Shown here: positions 1-8,365 of the stretch, one piece after another
Layout of the letters: every line of letters starts with the position of its first letter
Position numbering within the stretch: the first letter of the stretch is position 1
Assembly: GCF_014197755.1 (NCBI RefSeq)
Contig: NZ_JACIGE010000002.1
Coordinates: 124,001-188,000 of the forward strand
Source of the DNA: Rhodocyclus tenuis
GTDB taxonomy: Bacteria; Pseudomonadota; Gammaproteobacteria; Burkholderiales; Rhodocyclaceae
Direction of reading: 5' to 3'
DNA: 64,000 nucleotides
The notes under the pieces: generated by a model
What the model saw: the letters and a program-made list of their open reading frames with translations, nothing else
Told to the model about the DNA's origin: nothing
The model's database searches: none
Made by a program: the position numbers and the translations under genes

Positions 1-1
1 G

Positions 2-271
2 TCGGTGTCGCTCGACGACGAGGACGAAGAGCCGGAGGGCGAAGAGGTCAAGTCGCCGATGGTCGGCACCTTCTACCGCGCCGCCAGCCCCGGCGCCGAG
101 CCTTTTGTCGAAGTCGGCTCGACGGTCAAGGTCGGCGATACGCTGTGTATCATCGAAGCGATGAAGCTGCTCAACGAAATCGAGGCGGACGTCGCCGGCA
201 CGGTGAAAGCCATCCTCGTCGATAACGGACAACCGGTCGAATTCGGCGAACCGCTGTTCATCGTCGGATAA
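2..271 (+). CDS. accB: Biotin carboxyl carrier protein of acetyl-CoA carboxylase, C-terminal part (5' end outside window)
   Basis: The 89 visible residues form a complete biotinyl/lipoyl domain: an [10 protein letters not shown] strand near the start and the EAMK biotinylation motif, whose lysine accepts biotin. The reading frame is open to the window edge, so the N-terminal half (usually an Ala/Pro-rich linker) is missing. AccB carries CO2 from biotin carboxylase to the carboxyltransferase that makes malonyl-CoA for fatty acid synthesis. accC follows after 5 bases, the classic accBC operon arrangement. Confidence 0.96.
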   Translation, partial: SVSLDDEDEEPEGEEVKSPMVGTFYRAASPGAEPFVEVGSTVKVGDTLCIIEAMKLLNEIEADVAGTVKAILVDNGQPVEFGEPLFIVG

Positions 272-276
272 GCGCC

Positions 277-1641
277 ATGTTCGGCAAAGTCCTCATCGCC
301 AATCGCGGCGAAATCGCCCTGCGCATCCAGCGCGCCTGCCGCGAACTGGGCATCAAGACCGTCGTCGTGCATTCGGAAGCCGACCGCGAGGCCAAGTACG
401 TGCGCCTCGCCGACGAATCGGTCTGTATTGGCCCGGCACCCTCGGCGCAAAGCTATCTGAACATCCCGGCGATCATTTCAGCCGCCGAAGTCACCGACTC
501 CGAAGCCATTCACCCCGGCTATGGTTTCCTCTCGGAGAACGCCGACTTCGCCGAACGCGTCGAAAGCTCGGGCTTCGTCTTCATTGGCCCTCGCCCGGAA
601 ACAATCCGCCTGATGGGCGACAAGGTTTCGGCAAAAGCCGCGATGCGCGCAGCCGGTGTTCCCTGCGTTCCCGGTTCCGATGGCGCGCTGCCCGACGACC
701 CGCGCGAGATCCAGGCCATCGCCCGTGCCGTCGGTTATCCGGTGATCATCAAGGCCGCTGGCGGCGGTGGCGGTCGCGGTATGCGCGTCGTGCATACCGA
801 AGCGGCACTGATCAACGCCGTGGCGATGACCAAGCAGGAAGCGCAGACCGCTTTCGGCAACCCGATGGTGTACATGGAGAAGTTCCTCGAGAACCCGCGC
901 CATGTCGAAATCCAGGTGCTGTCCGACAGTTTCCGCAACGCGGTGTACCTGCGCGAGCGCGATTGCTCGATGCAACGCCGCCACCAGAAGATCATCGAGG
1001 AAGCGCCGGCACCGGGAATTGCATCGCGCTACCTGACGCGCATCGGCGAACGTTGCGCCGACGCCTGCCGCCGCATCAATTATCGCGGCGCCGGCACTTT
1101 CGAGTTTCTCTACGAGAACGGCGAGTTCTACTTCATCGAGATGAACACGCGCATCCAGGTCGAACACCCGGTCACCGAGATGATCAGCGGCCTCGATCTG
1201 GTACAGGAGCAGATCCGCGTCGCGGCCGGCGAGAAACTTCGCTACCGTCAGCGCGATCTGGTGTTCCGCGGTCACGCCGTCGAATGCCGCATAAACGCCG
1301 AAGATCCCTTCACGTTCGTACCATCTCCTGGAAAGATCAGCGTTTATCACCCGCCCGGCGGCCCCGGTATCCGCGTCGACTCGCACATCTATCAGGGCTA
1401 TACGGTGCCCTCACACTATGATTCGATGGTCGCCAAGGTGATCGCCTATGGTGACACGCGCGAGCAGGCGATACGCCGCATGCGCATCGCGCTTTCAGAA
1501 ATGAGCATCGAGGGCATCAAGACCAATATCGCGCTGCACCAGGAACTGATGCAGGACGCGCGCTTTGTCGAAGGCGGCACCAGCATCCACTATCTTGAAC
1601 AGAAGCTCGCCGCGCGCGGCGAGGTCAAGAAGCACAGCTGA
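277..1641 (+). CDS. accC: Biotin carboxylase subunit of acetyl-CoA carboxylase
   Basis: This 454-residue protein matches the normal length of AccC. It begins with the [15 protein letters not shown] dinucleotide-type loop, has the glycine-rich ATP-grasp loop GGGGGRGM at about residues 162-169, and the [11 protein letters not shown] catalytic signature at about 288-298. It carboxylates biotin on AccB using ATP and bicarbonate, the first step of cytosolic malonyl-CoA formation. It lies 5 bases after accB and 5 bases before prmA, so the three are probably one transcript. Nothing appears truncated. Confidence 0.98.
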   Translation: MFGKVLIANRGEIALRIQRACRELGIKTVVVHSEADREAKYVRLADESVCIGPAPSAQSYLNIPAIISAAEVTDSEAIHPGYGFLSENADFAERVESSGFVFIGPRPETIRLMGDKVSAKAAMRAAGVPCVPGSDGALPDDPREIQAIARAVGYPVIIKAAGGGGGRGMRVVHTEAALINAVAMTKQEAQTAFGNPMVYMEKFLENPRHVEIQVLSDSFRNAVYLRERDCSMQRRHQKIIEEAPAPGIASRYLTRIGERCADACRRINYRGAGTFEFLYENGEFYFIEMNTRIQVEHPVTEMISGLDLVQEQIRVAAGEKLRYRQRDLVFRGHAVECRINAEDPFTFVPSPGKISVYHPPGGPGIRVDSHIYQGYTVPSHYDSMVAKVIAYGDTREQAIRRMRIALSEMSIEGIKTNIALHQELMQDARFVEGGTSIHYLEQKLAARGEVKKHS

Positions 1642-1646
1642 GTTCC

Positions 1647-2540
1647 ATGCCCTGGCTTTCCGTCGCCATTGAAACCGACTGTGCGTCTGCCGAGGTGCTG
1701 GCCGACGCGCTGATGGAAGCTGGCGCCCTTTCGGCCAGCATTGAAGACGCCGCTGCCGGCACCGCCGAAGAGAAACCGCAGTTCGGCGAACCCGGCTCGG
1801 TGACGACGCCGGGCTGGGATCGCTCGCGTGTCGTCGCGCTACTCGCCGAAGACGCCGATGTCGCGACACTGATCGGCGACGCTGCAAGCGCCGCCGGACT
1901 GGCGCAAGCGCCCGCATATTCGCTCGCCACCGTCGAAGAACAGGACTGGGTACGGCTGACGCAGGCGCAGTTCGAGCCAATTCGCGTTTCGGAGCGCCTG
2001 TGGATCGTTCCTTCCTGGCACGAAGCGCCGGACCCGGAGGCGATCGTGCTCGTACTCGACCCGGGAATGGCCTTCGGCACCGGCTCGCACCCGACGACAC
2101 GCCTGTGCCTCGAATGGATCGAGCGCAGCGTCGGCAGCGGCGACTCGCTGCTCGACTACGGCTGCGGCTCGGGGATTCTCGCCATTGCCGCCGCGCGCCT
2201 GGGTGCTGGCCAGGTGGAAGGCGTCGATATCGACCCGCAGGCGATTGTCGCCGCACGCGACAACGCCGAACGCAACTGCGTCGACATCCGTTTTTACGAC
2301 GCTTCGCAGCCAGTTAGCGGCACTTTCGACGTCGTTGTCGCCAATATACTTGCCAATCCGTTGCGCGCGCTGGCCCCGGCGCTGGCCGGTTTCGTCCGCC
2401 CCGGCGGGCAACTGGCACTATCGGGAATCCTCGCCGAACAGGCCGACGAACTGATCGCCTGCTACGCACAGTGGATAGAACTCGCCGTCGCCGACAGCCG
2501 CGACGGCTGGGTTTGCCTCAGCGGCAGGCGCACGGGTTAG
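1647..2540 (+). CDS. prmA: Ribosomal protein L11 methyltransferase
   Basis: The 297-residue protein has the PrmA fold order: an N-terminal substrate-recognition domain, the PGMAFGTGSHPTT segment at about residues 138-150, SAM-binding motif I (LDYGCGSGILAIAAA) at about 169-183, and an NILANPL catalytic-loop motif near 232. PrmA trimethylates ribosomal protein L11 in the cytosol. It sits directly after accC, an arrangement common in beta- and gammaproteobacteria, and the next gene starts 3 bases downstream, which suggests translational coupling. Confidence 0.96.
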   Translation: MPWLSVAIETDCASAEVLADALMEAGALSASIEDAAAGTAEEKPQFGEPGSVTTPGWDRSRVVALLAEDADVATLIGDAASAAGLAQAPAYSLATVEEQDWVRLTQAQFEPIRVSERLWIVPSWHEAPDPEAIVLVLDPGMAFGTGSHPTTRLCLEWIERSVGSGDSLLDYGCGSGILAIAAARLGAGQVEGVDIDPQAIVAARDNAERNCVDIRFYDASQPVSGTFDVVVANILANPLRALAPALAGFVRPGGQLALSGILAEQADELIACYAQWIELAVADSRDGWVCLSGRRTG

Positions 2541-2543
2541 ACC

Positions 2544-3812
2544 GTGAAAACGCGCTGCCCTGCCTGCGCGACAACCTTCCGGGTCACCCCGGAACAGCTC
2601 AAGGCGCGCGCCGGGAAAGTGCGCTGCGGGCAGTGCGACAGCGTTTTCAACGCGCTTGATACGCTGATCGACGAGCTCGTCGTGCTCGCGCCGCTACCCG
2701 CTTTGGCAACCGGGACACCGCAATCGCTCGCTGAAATTGCGCTTGCCGCACCCACGGCGGCCGATCCGGCCAGCGCTTCAGACGAAATACCCGTCAGCGA
2801 ACCGCTGCCTGGCGCGACTGGCGACACGGGCTTGCGTGTCGAGGCACTGGACTTCCCGGCAGCCGATGCGGAAGAAGCTCCGCTCATCGAGCTGGCAGCC
2901 TCGCCGCTACCCCACGAGGAGGACGACGCGCGGGAGACGATCGAAGTCGATTATCCGGAGCTTCGCGAGGACTTTGTCTTTACCGACTCATCGGCTCCGG
3001 GCGAGCTGATCGTTGCGCGGACGCTGACGGCCCCCTCCGATGCCGGCACTGAGAACGGGAGCGAAAGCGAAGATGCCTCTTCGCCGCATGCCGCGGCAGA
3101 CGGAGACGCGGAGCCTGCCACTCGCAGTGAGCCAGCGACCGGGGCTGGCGGCTCCGACGACACGCCAGCTTCGCCGCCCGCCGCCCCCGCCGAGCCCGCC
3201 CTCGGCTCGCTGCCCGCAAGCGCCGCAGACGGCGGCGTTCTGCCACGGCAGATGACCGAGATTCCCGGTTACAGCAAGTGGAGCGAAGGGACCATCGCCA
3301 GCCCGGCGCAGGCGATCGACAGCGTGCAACCGGGTACTTCGCAGACCACCTTCGTCGTCGTCGCCACCCTGCTCGCGCTGGTGCTCGCCGGGCAGGCCGT
3401 CTTCCATTTCCGTAGTGAAATTGCCGCCAGCGCACCGTCCATGCGGCGGGCGCTCGTCACCTATGCCGACATGTTCGGCGCCGGCCTGCCGCCGCTGCGT
3501 CACGCCGAACAGATCAGCATCGAAGGCTCCGACCTGCAGGCTGACCCGGCGCGCAGCGGACAGTTGCTGCTGCTGGCGACGCTGGCCAATCGCGCGCCCT
3601 ACGCGCAGGCGCTGCCCATGCTCGAGCTGACGCTCACCGACACGCATGACCAGGCGGTGGCGCGCAAGGTCTTCCCGCCCGAGCAGTACCTGCCAGACCC
3701 CACTGCCGCCAGCGCGCCGTTCGCGCCACGCAGCGAAATCGCGCTGCGCCTGCCGATCGAGACGCGCGACATCGCTGCCGCCGGCTATCGGCTCTACGTT
3801 TTCTACCCCTGA
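2544..3812 (+). CDS. Zinc-ribbon (MJ0042-type) and DUF3426 membrane protein of unknown function
   Basis: The N-terminus has a zinc ribbon with paired cysteines at residues 5/8 and 28/31. A long low-complexity Ala/Glu/Asp/Pro-rich stretch follows to about residue 260. A single membrane helix lies at about 267-288. The C-terminal ~130 residues match what is known as DUF3426, with an FPPEQYLP-type segment. The start is the codon 3 bases after the prmA stop, and an SD-like signal is weak, consistent with coupling. The family is found downstream of prmA in betaproteobacteria, but its role is not established. The acidic linker is probably disordered. Confidence 0.88.
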   Translation: MKTRCPACATTFRVTPEQLKARAGKVRCGQCDSVFNALDTLIDELVVLAPLPALATGTPQSLAEIALAAPTAADPASASDEIPVSEPLPGATGDTGLRVEALDFPAADAEEAPLIELAASPLPHEEDDARETIEVDYPELREDFVFTDSSAPGELIVARTLTAPSDAGTENGSESEDASSPHAAADGDAEPATRSEPATGAGGSDDTPASPPAAPAEPALGSLPASAADGGVLPRQMTEIPGYSKWSEGTIASPAQAIDSVQPGTSQTTFVVVATLLALVLAGQAVFHFRSEIAASAPSMRRALVTYADMFGAGLPPLRHAEQISIEGSDLQADPARSGQLLLLATLANRAPYAQALPMLELTLTDTHDQAVARKVFPPEQYLPDPTAASAPFAPRSEIALRLPIETRDIAAAGYRLYVFYP

Positions 3813-3920
3813 GCGTTTCCCCTCGTCGCGCCCACTGCTCACGGGCACGACGGCATGATCTAGTTGCAGACATCCCGCACTGCCCCGACGGAAGCAGACT
3901 TGGCGCCGCACTGCCCCGTC

Positions 3921-3926
3921 TATAAT
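3921..3926 (+). promoter_or_regulatory. Candidate -10 element for the PfkB kinase gene
   Basis: A consensus TATAAT lies 32 bases before the ATG at 3959, in the 146-base gap after the DUF3426 gene. The -35 region is weak: TTGGCG at 3900-3905 is only 15 bases upstream. Confidence 0.5.
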
Positions 3927-3958
3927 CGCGCTCTCACGTTCCCAAACCGAAAACTGAC

Positions 3959-4894
3959 ATGTCCACTCTCATCTGCGGCTCAATCGCCTACGACACGATC
4001 ATGGTTTTCCATGATCGCTTCAAGAACCACATCCTTCCGGAACGCCTGCACATCCTCAACGTCGCCTTTCTGGCGCCGGAGATGCGCCGCGAATTCGGCG
4101 GCTGCGCCGGCAACATCGCCTATAACCTGCAACTGCTCGGCGGCGATCCGCTGATCATGGCCACCGTCGGCGACGACGCTGACCCTTATCTGGCGCGGCT
4201 TGATGCACTGGGTCTGGCACGCACGCATGTGCGCCGCGTTCCCGGCAGCTTCACCGCGCAAGCCTTCATCACCACCGACCTCGACGACAATCAGATCACT
4301 GCGTTCCACCCCGGCGCGATGAGCTTCTCGCACGAGAATGCGGTCGCCGACACGCAGGGCGTCACGCTTGGCATCGTCGCCCCCGATGGCCGCGACGGCA
4401 TGCAGAAGCACGCGCGCGACTTCGCCGCCGCCGGCATCCCCTTCCTGTTCGACCCGGGCCAGGGCCTGCCGATGTTCTCCGGCGACGACCTGATGGAATT
4501 CCTGCGTCTCGCCGACTACGCCTGCTTCAACGACTACGAAGCTCAACTGCTCTGCGACCGTACCGGACGCACGCTCGACCAACTGGCCGGCGAGGTCAGC
4601 GCGCTGATCGTCACGCGTGGTGGCGAAGGCTCGGAAATCCGCGTCGATGGCCAATGTCTGCAAATCCCCTGCGTCAAGGCCGAGGCGGTGGTCGACCCGA
4701 CCGGCTGCGGCGACGCCTACCGCTCCGGACTGCTCTACGGCATCACCGCCGGCTGGGACTGGCAGAAGAGCGGACGCCTCGCTTCGCTGATGGGCTCGAT
4801 CAAGATTGCCCAGCGCGGTGGCCAGAACCACCGGCCGAGCCGCGCTGAAATCGGCGAACGTTACGCCGCGGCTTTTGGCGAAACGCTGTGGTAA
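3959..4894 (+). CDS. PfkB-family carbohydrate/nucleoside kinase (adenosine kinase-like)
   Basis: This 311-residue protein has both PfkB signatures. One is the N-terminal GGCAGNIAYNLQLLGG glycine motif at about residues 47-62. The other is DPTGCGDAYRSG at about 246-257, whose aspartate is the catalytic base. The FDPGQG segment and a C-terminal helical region complete a ribokinase fold. Closest in style to the adenosine kinase-like branch of proteobacterial PfkB proteins; the true substrate (adenosine, another nucleoside or a sugar) cannot be read from the sequence. It appears monocistronic: a TATAAT precedes it and a hairpin follows. Confidence 0.9.
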   Translation: MSTLICGSIAYDTIMVFHDRFKNHILPERLHILNVAFLAPEMRREFGGCAGNIAYNLQLLGGDPLIMATVGDDADPYLARLDALGLARTHVRRVPGSFTAQAFITTDLDDNQITAFHPGAMSFSHENAVADTQGVTLGIVAPDGRDGMQKHARDFAAAGIPFLFDPGQGLPMFSGDDLMEFLRLADYACFNDYEAQLLCDRTGRTLDQLAGEVSALIVTRGGEGSEIRVDGQCLQIPCVKAEAVVDPTGCGDAYRSGLLYGITAGWDWQKSGRLASLMGSIKIAQRGGQNHRPSRAEIGERYAAAFGETLW

Positions 4895-4909
4895 TCGCCG
4901 GCTGACAAG

Positions 4910-4947
4910 AGTCGGGCGCGGGCGCGCACCCCCGCGCTGCCGACTTT
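4910..4947 (+). terminator. Candidate intrinsic terminator after the PfkB kinase gene
   Basis: AGTCGG + GCGCGGG pairs with CCCGCGC + CCGACT around an 8-base loop, with a two-base TG bulge. Only three T residues follow, so it may be a weak terminator. Confidence 0.5.
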
Positions 4948-4978
4948 GCCAACACTCGCCCTGTTGAAAGGAGTGATC

Positions 4979-5452
4979 ATGATCCAGCTTTCTCGTCCCG
5001 CACGCTTCGCCGCCGCCGTAGTGGCCGGCGCCTGCATCGTCAGCCTCGCCGGCTGCGCGACCAGCCGCTCCGGCAGCGTGTATACGCGCGACCAGGCACG
5101 CCAGGAAATGACGGTTCGCACCGGCATCATCGAAAGCGTGCGCGAAGTCCAGCTCGAGGGAACAAAGAGCGGTGCCGGCACGTTCGCCGGCGGTGCCATC
5201 GGTGGCGTGGCGGGCAGCAATGTCGGCGGCGGCAAGGGGCAGATCGTCGGCGCCATCCTTGGCGCGGTGGCCGGAGCGGTCGCCGGCAACGCGATCGAGA
5301 ACAGCACAACCAGCAAGAACGGCGTCGAAATCACCGTCAAGCTCGACAACGGCAACCTGATCGCCATCGTTCAGGAAGCTGACGAGGTTTTCCATCCGGG
5401 TGAGCGCGTACGCGTTCTTTCGGGACGCGGCGAGACGCGCGTTTCGCACTGA
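4979..5452 (+). CDS. Glycine-zipper outer-membrane lipoprotein (SlyB/Pcp-like)
   Basis: The 157-residue product starts with a lipoprotein signal peptide whose lipobox ends at Cys26 (LAGC). Residues of about 62-104 form a glycine-zipper 2TM segment (GAGTFAGGAIGG...AVAGNAIE), followed by a small soluble C-terminal domain. SlyB-type lipoproteins sit in the outer membrane and support envelope integrity. The ATG at 4979 was preferred over an upstream in-frame start because GAAAGGAG lies just before it and the signal peptide begins there. A strong hairpin with a T-tract follows the gene. Confidence 0.9.
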   Translation: MIQLSRPARFAAAVVAGACIVSLAGCATSRSGSVYTRDQARQEMTVRTGIIESVREVQLEGTKSGAGTFAGGAIGGVAGSNVGGGKGQIVGAILGAVAGAVAGNAIENSTTSKNGVEITVKLDNGNLIAIVQEADEVFHPGERVRVLSGRGETRVSH

Positions 5453-5467
5453 GCGAGTTGTCAGACG

Positions 5468-5497
5468 CTGCGGGCCGCCTCTCCCGCCCGCAGTTTT
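5468..5497 (+). terminator. Intrinsic terminator after the glycine-zipper lipoprotein gene
   Basis: CTGCGGGC at 5468-5475 pairs perfectly with GCCCGCAG at 5486-5493, followed at once by TTTT. It lies 16 bases after the stop codon. Confidence 0.75.
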
Positions 5498-5504
5498 GCC
5501 CGCG

Positions 5505-5530
5505 AACGGCCGCCTGCATAGGCGGCCGTT
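5505..5530. repeat. Second perfect hairpin in the same gap
   Basis: AACGGCCGCC and GGCGGCCGTT form a perfect 10-bp stem around the loop TGCATA, immediately after the preceding terminator. No T-tract follows on the plus strand, so it may be a backup terminator or an mRNA 3'-end stabiliser. Confidence 0.55.
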
Positions 5531-5562
5531 GCACATGCGTAGTGCGGCTGCCTCAATCGAAA

Positions 5563-5590
5563 TTTAACGCTGGCGCAATCCCGCTGTAAT
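5563..5590 (+). promoter_or_regulatory. Candidate promoter for the olsB-like gene
   Basis: TTTAAC (5563-5568) and TGTAAT (5585-5590) are separated by 16 bases, 43 bases before the ATG at 5634. The gene also has a good AGGAG ribosome-binding site at about 5621. Confidence 0.45.
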
Positions 5591-5633
5591 GTCGCCCTCC
5601 TAAAGTTGCCTCCACATCAACAGGAGACAACAA

Positions 5634-6392
5634 ATGACGACGACACTGAGCACTCGCCAGCACAGCGCGCGACCGGCGCGACCCAATCTCACCGTCGATA
5701 TCGCGCGCTGCGAGCGCGAGATTCTCGGCGCACAGAAACTCCGCTACCGCGTCTTCGCCGGCGAACTCGGCGCCAAGCTGCCGACGCGCACGCCCGGCGT
5801 CGATCACGACATTTACGACCCCTATTGCGACCACCTCGTCGTACGCGACGAAAACTCCGGCGAAATCGTCGGCACCTACCGCATCCTCTCGCCGGAAAAC
5901 GCGCGCCGCATCGGTGGTTACTACACCGAGAACGAGTTCGACCTGACGCGCCTGCAGCACCTCAAGCCACGCATGGTCGAGATCGGCCGTTCCTGCGTGC
6001 ATCCCGATTTCCGCACCGGCGCAACGATCACGCTGCTCTGGGCCGGGCTCGCCAAGTACATGCACGAGCACGGCCATGACTACCTGATCGGTTGCGCCAG
6101 CATCAGCATGGCCGACGGCGGCCACGCCGCGGCGAGCCTCTACCGCAAGCTCGGCGAGCACATGAGCCCGCTTGAATACCGCGTTTTCCCGCGCTGCCCG
6201 CTGCCGCTGGCGGCGCTGGACAACGACCAGCACGCCGAACTGCCGCCGCTGGTGAAGGGTTACCTGCGCGCCGGCGCTTACGTTTGCGGTGATCCGGCCT
6301 GGGATCCCGATTTCAACACCGCCGACCTGCCGATCCTGCTGCCGATGTCGCGCATCGGCCAGCGTTACGCCAAGCACTTCCTCGGCAAGTGA
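5634..6392 (+). CDS. olsB: OlsB-like GNAT N-acyltransferase (ornithine/amino-acid N-acyltransferase)
   Basis: The 252-residue protein matches the OlsB/hemolysin-like GNAT family. Key features are the LRYRVFAGELG segment, the VDHDIYDPYCDHL block, VVRDENSGEIVGTYRIL, and EIGRSCVHPDFR with an invariant arginine. OlsB transfers a 3-hydroxyacyl chain from acyl carrier protein to the amino group of ornithine, giving lyso-ornithine lipid. The next gene is a PlsC-type acyltransferase, matching the olsB-olsA pair that makes complete ornithine lipids. The substrate amino acid is inferred from family and context, and other N-acyl amino acids are possible. Confidence 0.82.
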   Translation: MTTTLSTRQHSARPARPNLTVDIARCEREILGAQKLRYRVFAGELGAKLPTRTPGVDHDIYDPYCDHLVVRDENSGEIVGTYRILSPENARRIGGYYTENEFDLTRLQHLKPRMVEIGRSCVHPDFRTGATITLLWAGLAKYMHEHGHDYLIGCASISMADGGHAAASLYRKLGEHMSPLEYRVFPRCPLPLAALDNDQHAELPPLVKGYLRAGAYVCGDPAWDPDFNTADLPILLPMSRIGQRYAKHFLGK

Positions 6393-6413
6393 TGCAGCAG
6401 GCCGCGGCCTGCG

Positions 6414-6419
6414 TATAAT
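6414..6419 (+). promoter_or_regulatory. Candidate -10 element for the olsA-like gene
   Basis: TATAAT lies 21 bases after the olsB-like stop and 134 bases before the olsA-like ATG. This gives the second gene its own long 5' leader. Confidence 0.5.
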
Positions 6420-6435
6420 CGGGCGCACTGCCCGA

Positions 6436-6460
6436 CGCGCCGGAACATCTTTCCGGCGCG
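6436..6460 (+). repeat. Hairpin in the olsA leader
   Basis: CGCGCCGGAA and TTCCGGCGCG form a perfect 10-bp stem with the 5-base loop CATCT, starting about 10 bases after the expected transcription start. No T-tract follows. Confidence 0.55.
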
Positions 6461-6553
6461 GATCCGAAGCACTCCGGAAGTCTCCGCGAATCTCCGCCAA
6501 ATCCCCTCGTGACGGGGCCCGCAGGCCCGCACGGCGACGGCAAACGCAACCCG

Positions 6554-7420
6554 ATGCCCCGATCCGAAACCGCTCCGCTGCCGCTGCGCACGCTCCGCCT
6601 GACCCGTCTGGCGCTGCACGTCATCTGGGGCGTGGCGACGGTAACGATCGGCTTTCGTCTGGTTAGCGACCGCAAGCGCCTGTGGCTGAAGCAGCGCTGG
6701 TCGCGCCAGTTGCTCGACGTCCTCGGCGTTCGCCTCGACGCGCACCTTGCCGGCGCCGAGCCCGGCAGCATGATCGTCGCCAACCACATTTCCTGGCTGG
6801 ACATTTTCGCGCTCAACGCAGCGCGGCCGGTGGCCTTCATATCCAAGGCCGAAGTCCGTCAGTGGCCGCTGATCGGGCTGATCTCGGCGCAGGCGGATAC
6901 GGTCTTCCTGCAGCGCGGCAGCCGCGGCCACGCCAGGATCGTCAATGGGCGGATCGACGAATTGCTCAAGGCCGACAAGGACGTCGCGGTCTTTCCCGAA
7001 GGTACGACCACCGACGGCACGCATCTGCTCGGTTTCCATGCGGCACTGCTGCAGCCGGCGATCGCTGCCGGCCGGCCGCTGCAGCCGGTCGCCATCTCCT
7101 ACCACGAAGCCGATGGACAACGCAGTCTGGCGCCCGCCTATGTCGGCGACACCAGCCTGCTGCAGTGCCTGCTGACGATCATCGGCCGGCGGCAGCTGAT
7201 CGCACGCGTCCGGCCGACGCCGCCACTCGCTCCCGACGGACGCAGCCGGCGCGAACTTGCCCACATGGCACGCGCCGCGATCGCCTACCGGCTGGCCTTG
7301 CCGCTGGAAGTGCGCACGCCGGAGGCAGTCGCCCCCTCGGCCGGCGATAGTACCGAGACAAACCCGCCACCAGCCGTCGGCAACGAAAACAGCGTCGAAA
7401 ACCCGCTGGCGCAAAACTGA
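6554..7420 (+). CDS. olsA: PlsC-type 1-acyl-glycerol-phosphate / lyso-ornithine lipid acyltransferase
   Basis: This product of about 288 residues has the acyltransferase catalytic motif HxxxxD (NHISWLD, residues 77-83) and the glycerophosphate-binding FPEGTT motif (147-152), with a membrane helix near the N-terminus. It acylates a lysolipid at the inner membrane face. Location after an OlsB-like gene suggests OlsA, which adds the second fatty acid to lyso-ornithine lipid. It could equally be a general PlsC. An in-frame GTG at 6509 would add 15 low-complexity residues, so the ATG was preferred. Confidence 0.82.
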   Translation: MPRSETAPLPLRTLRLTRLALHVIWGVATVTIGFRLVSDRKRLWLKQRWSRQLLDVLGVRLDAHLAGAEPGSMIVANHISWLDIFALNAARPVAFISKAEVRQWPLIGLISAQADTVFLQRGSRGHARIVNGRIDELLKADKDVAVFPEGTTTDGTHLLGFHAALLQPAIAAGRPLQPVAISYHEADGQRSLAPAYVGDTSLLQCLLTIIGRRQLIARVRPTPPLAPDGRSRRELAHMARAAIAYRLALPLEVRTPEAVAPSAGDSTETNPPPAVGNENSVENPLAQN

Positions 7421-7504
7421 AACAACGCGAAACGGAAAACCGTGGTCTGTCCCCGGTTTTGGTTGCGACAGACGCTGCCGGCGAAGCGAATTCCGGAAAC
7501 GTAA

Positions 7505-8338
7505 TCAGCCGCCAGGATGCAGCGGCACGGCTTCGCCGCCGGCACAGTCCACCTGGAACAGCGCCCGGTCTTCCAGCCGCAAGGCGGTCAGCTTGCCGCC
7601 CCAAAGGCAGCCGGAATCGAGTGCGCAAAGATTGGGCGTCAGTTTCAGCCCCAGCGCCGACCAGTGGCCGACGACCAGTACCGAATCAGCGCTCTTGCGC
7701 CCACGGACGTCGAACCAGGGAAGAAAACCGTGCGGCGCCTTGGCGACCTCGCCCTTGACGTGGAAATCCATCACCCCGGCCGGGCTGCAGAAACGCATCC
7801 GCGTCATCGCATTGACGATCACGCGCAGGCGCGGCCAGCCTTCAAGGTCGTCGGACCAGTGATCCGGCTCGCTGCCCCACATCTTGGCGAGGAACTTGGC
7901 GCACGCATCACCGGCGAGCGCCGCCTCCACCTCGGCAGCCAATGAACGCGCCTGCCTCACCGTCCATTGCGGCAGCAGCCCGGCGTGCACCAGACAGAAA
8001 CCGTTCTCGACGTGGCACAGGCGCTGCCGCCGCAGCCAGTCGAGCAGTTCGTCGCGATCCGGCGCGGCGAGAATGGCGCCGAGCGTATCGTCCTTGCCAC
8101 GCTTGCCGTGACCGGCGGCAACCATCAGCAGGTAGAGATCGTGATTGCCGAGAACCGTCAGCGCCGAATCGCCGAGGCTGCGCACGAAACGCAGCGTCTC
8201 CAGCGAGCGCGGCCCGCGATTGACGAGATCGCCGACCAGCCACAGGCGGTCACGTGCGGGATCGAAGGCGAAACTGTCGAGCAGGCGACGGAAGGAGTCG
8301 TAGCAGCCCTGGATGTCGCCGATGGCGTAGGTGGACAT
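7505..8338 (-). CDS. apaH: Symmetrical bis(5'-nucleosyl)-tetraphosphatase
   Basis: The 277-residue protein has the metallophosphoesterase signature of ApaH: GDIQGC near residue 7, GDLVNRGP at about 36-43, and GNHDLYLL at about 62-69. It hydrolyses Ap4A symmetrically to two ADP in the cytosol and removes Np4 caps from RNA. Its start lies 27 bases after the stop of the WbpM-like gene on the same strand, so it may be co-transcribed as the last gene of the polysaccharide locus. It is a core gene, however, and probably marks the edge of that locus. Confidence 0.96.
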   Translation of the reverse strand: MSTYAIGDIQGCYDSFRRLLDSFAFDPARDRLWLVGDLVNRGPRSLETLRFVRSLGDSALTVLGNHDLYLLMVAAGHGKRGKDDTLGAILAAPDRDELLDWLRRQRLCHVENGFCLVHAGLLPQWTVRQARSLAAEVEAALAGDACAKFLAKMWGSEPDHWSDDLEGWPRLRVIVNAMTRMRFCSPAGVMDFHVKGEVAKAPHGFLPWFDVRGRKSADSVLVVGHWSALGLKLTPNLCALDSGCLWGGKLTALRLEDRALFQVDCAGGEAVPLHPGG

Positions 8339-8365
8339 ATGGGTTTCAGCGAATGGGCGACGTGG

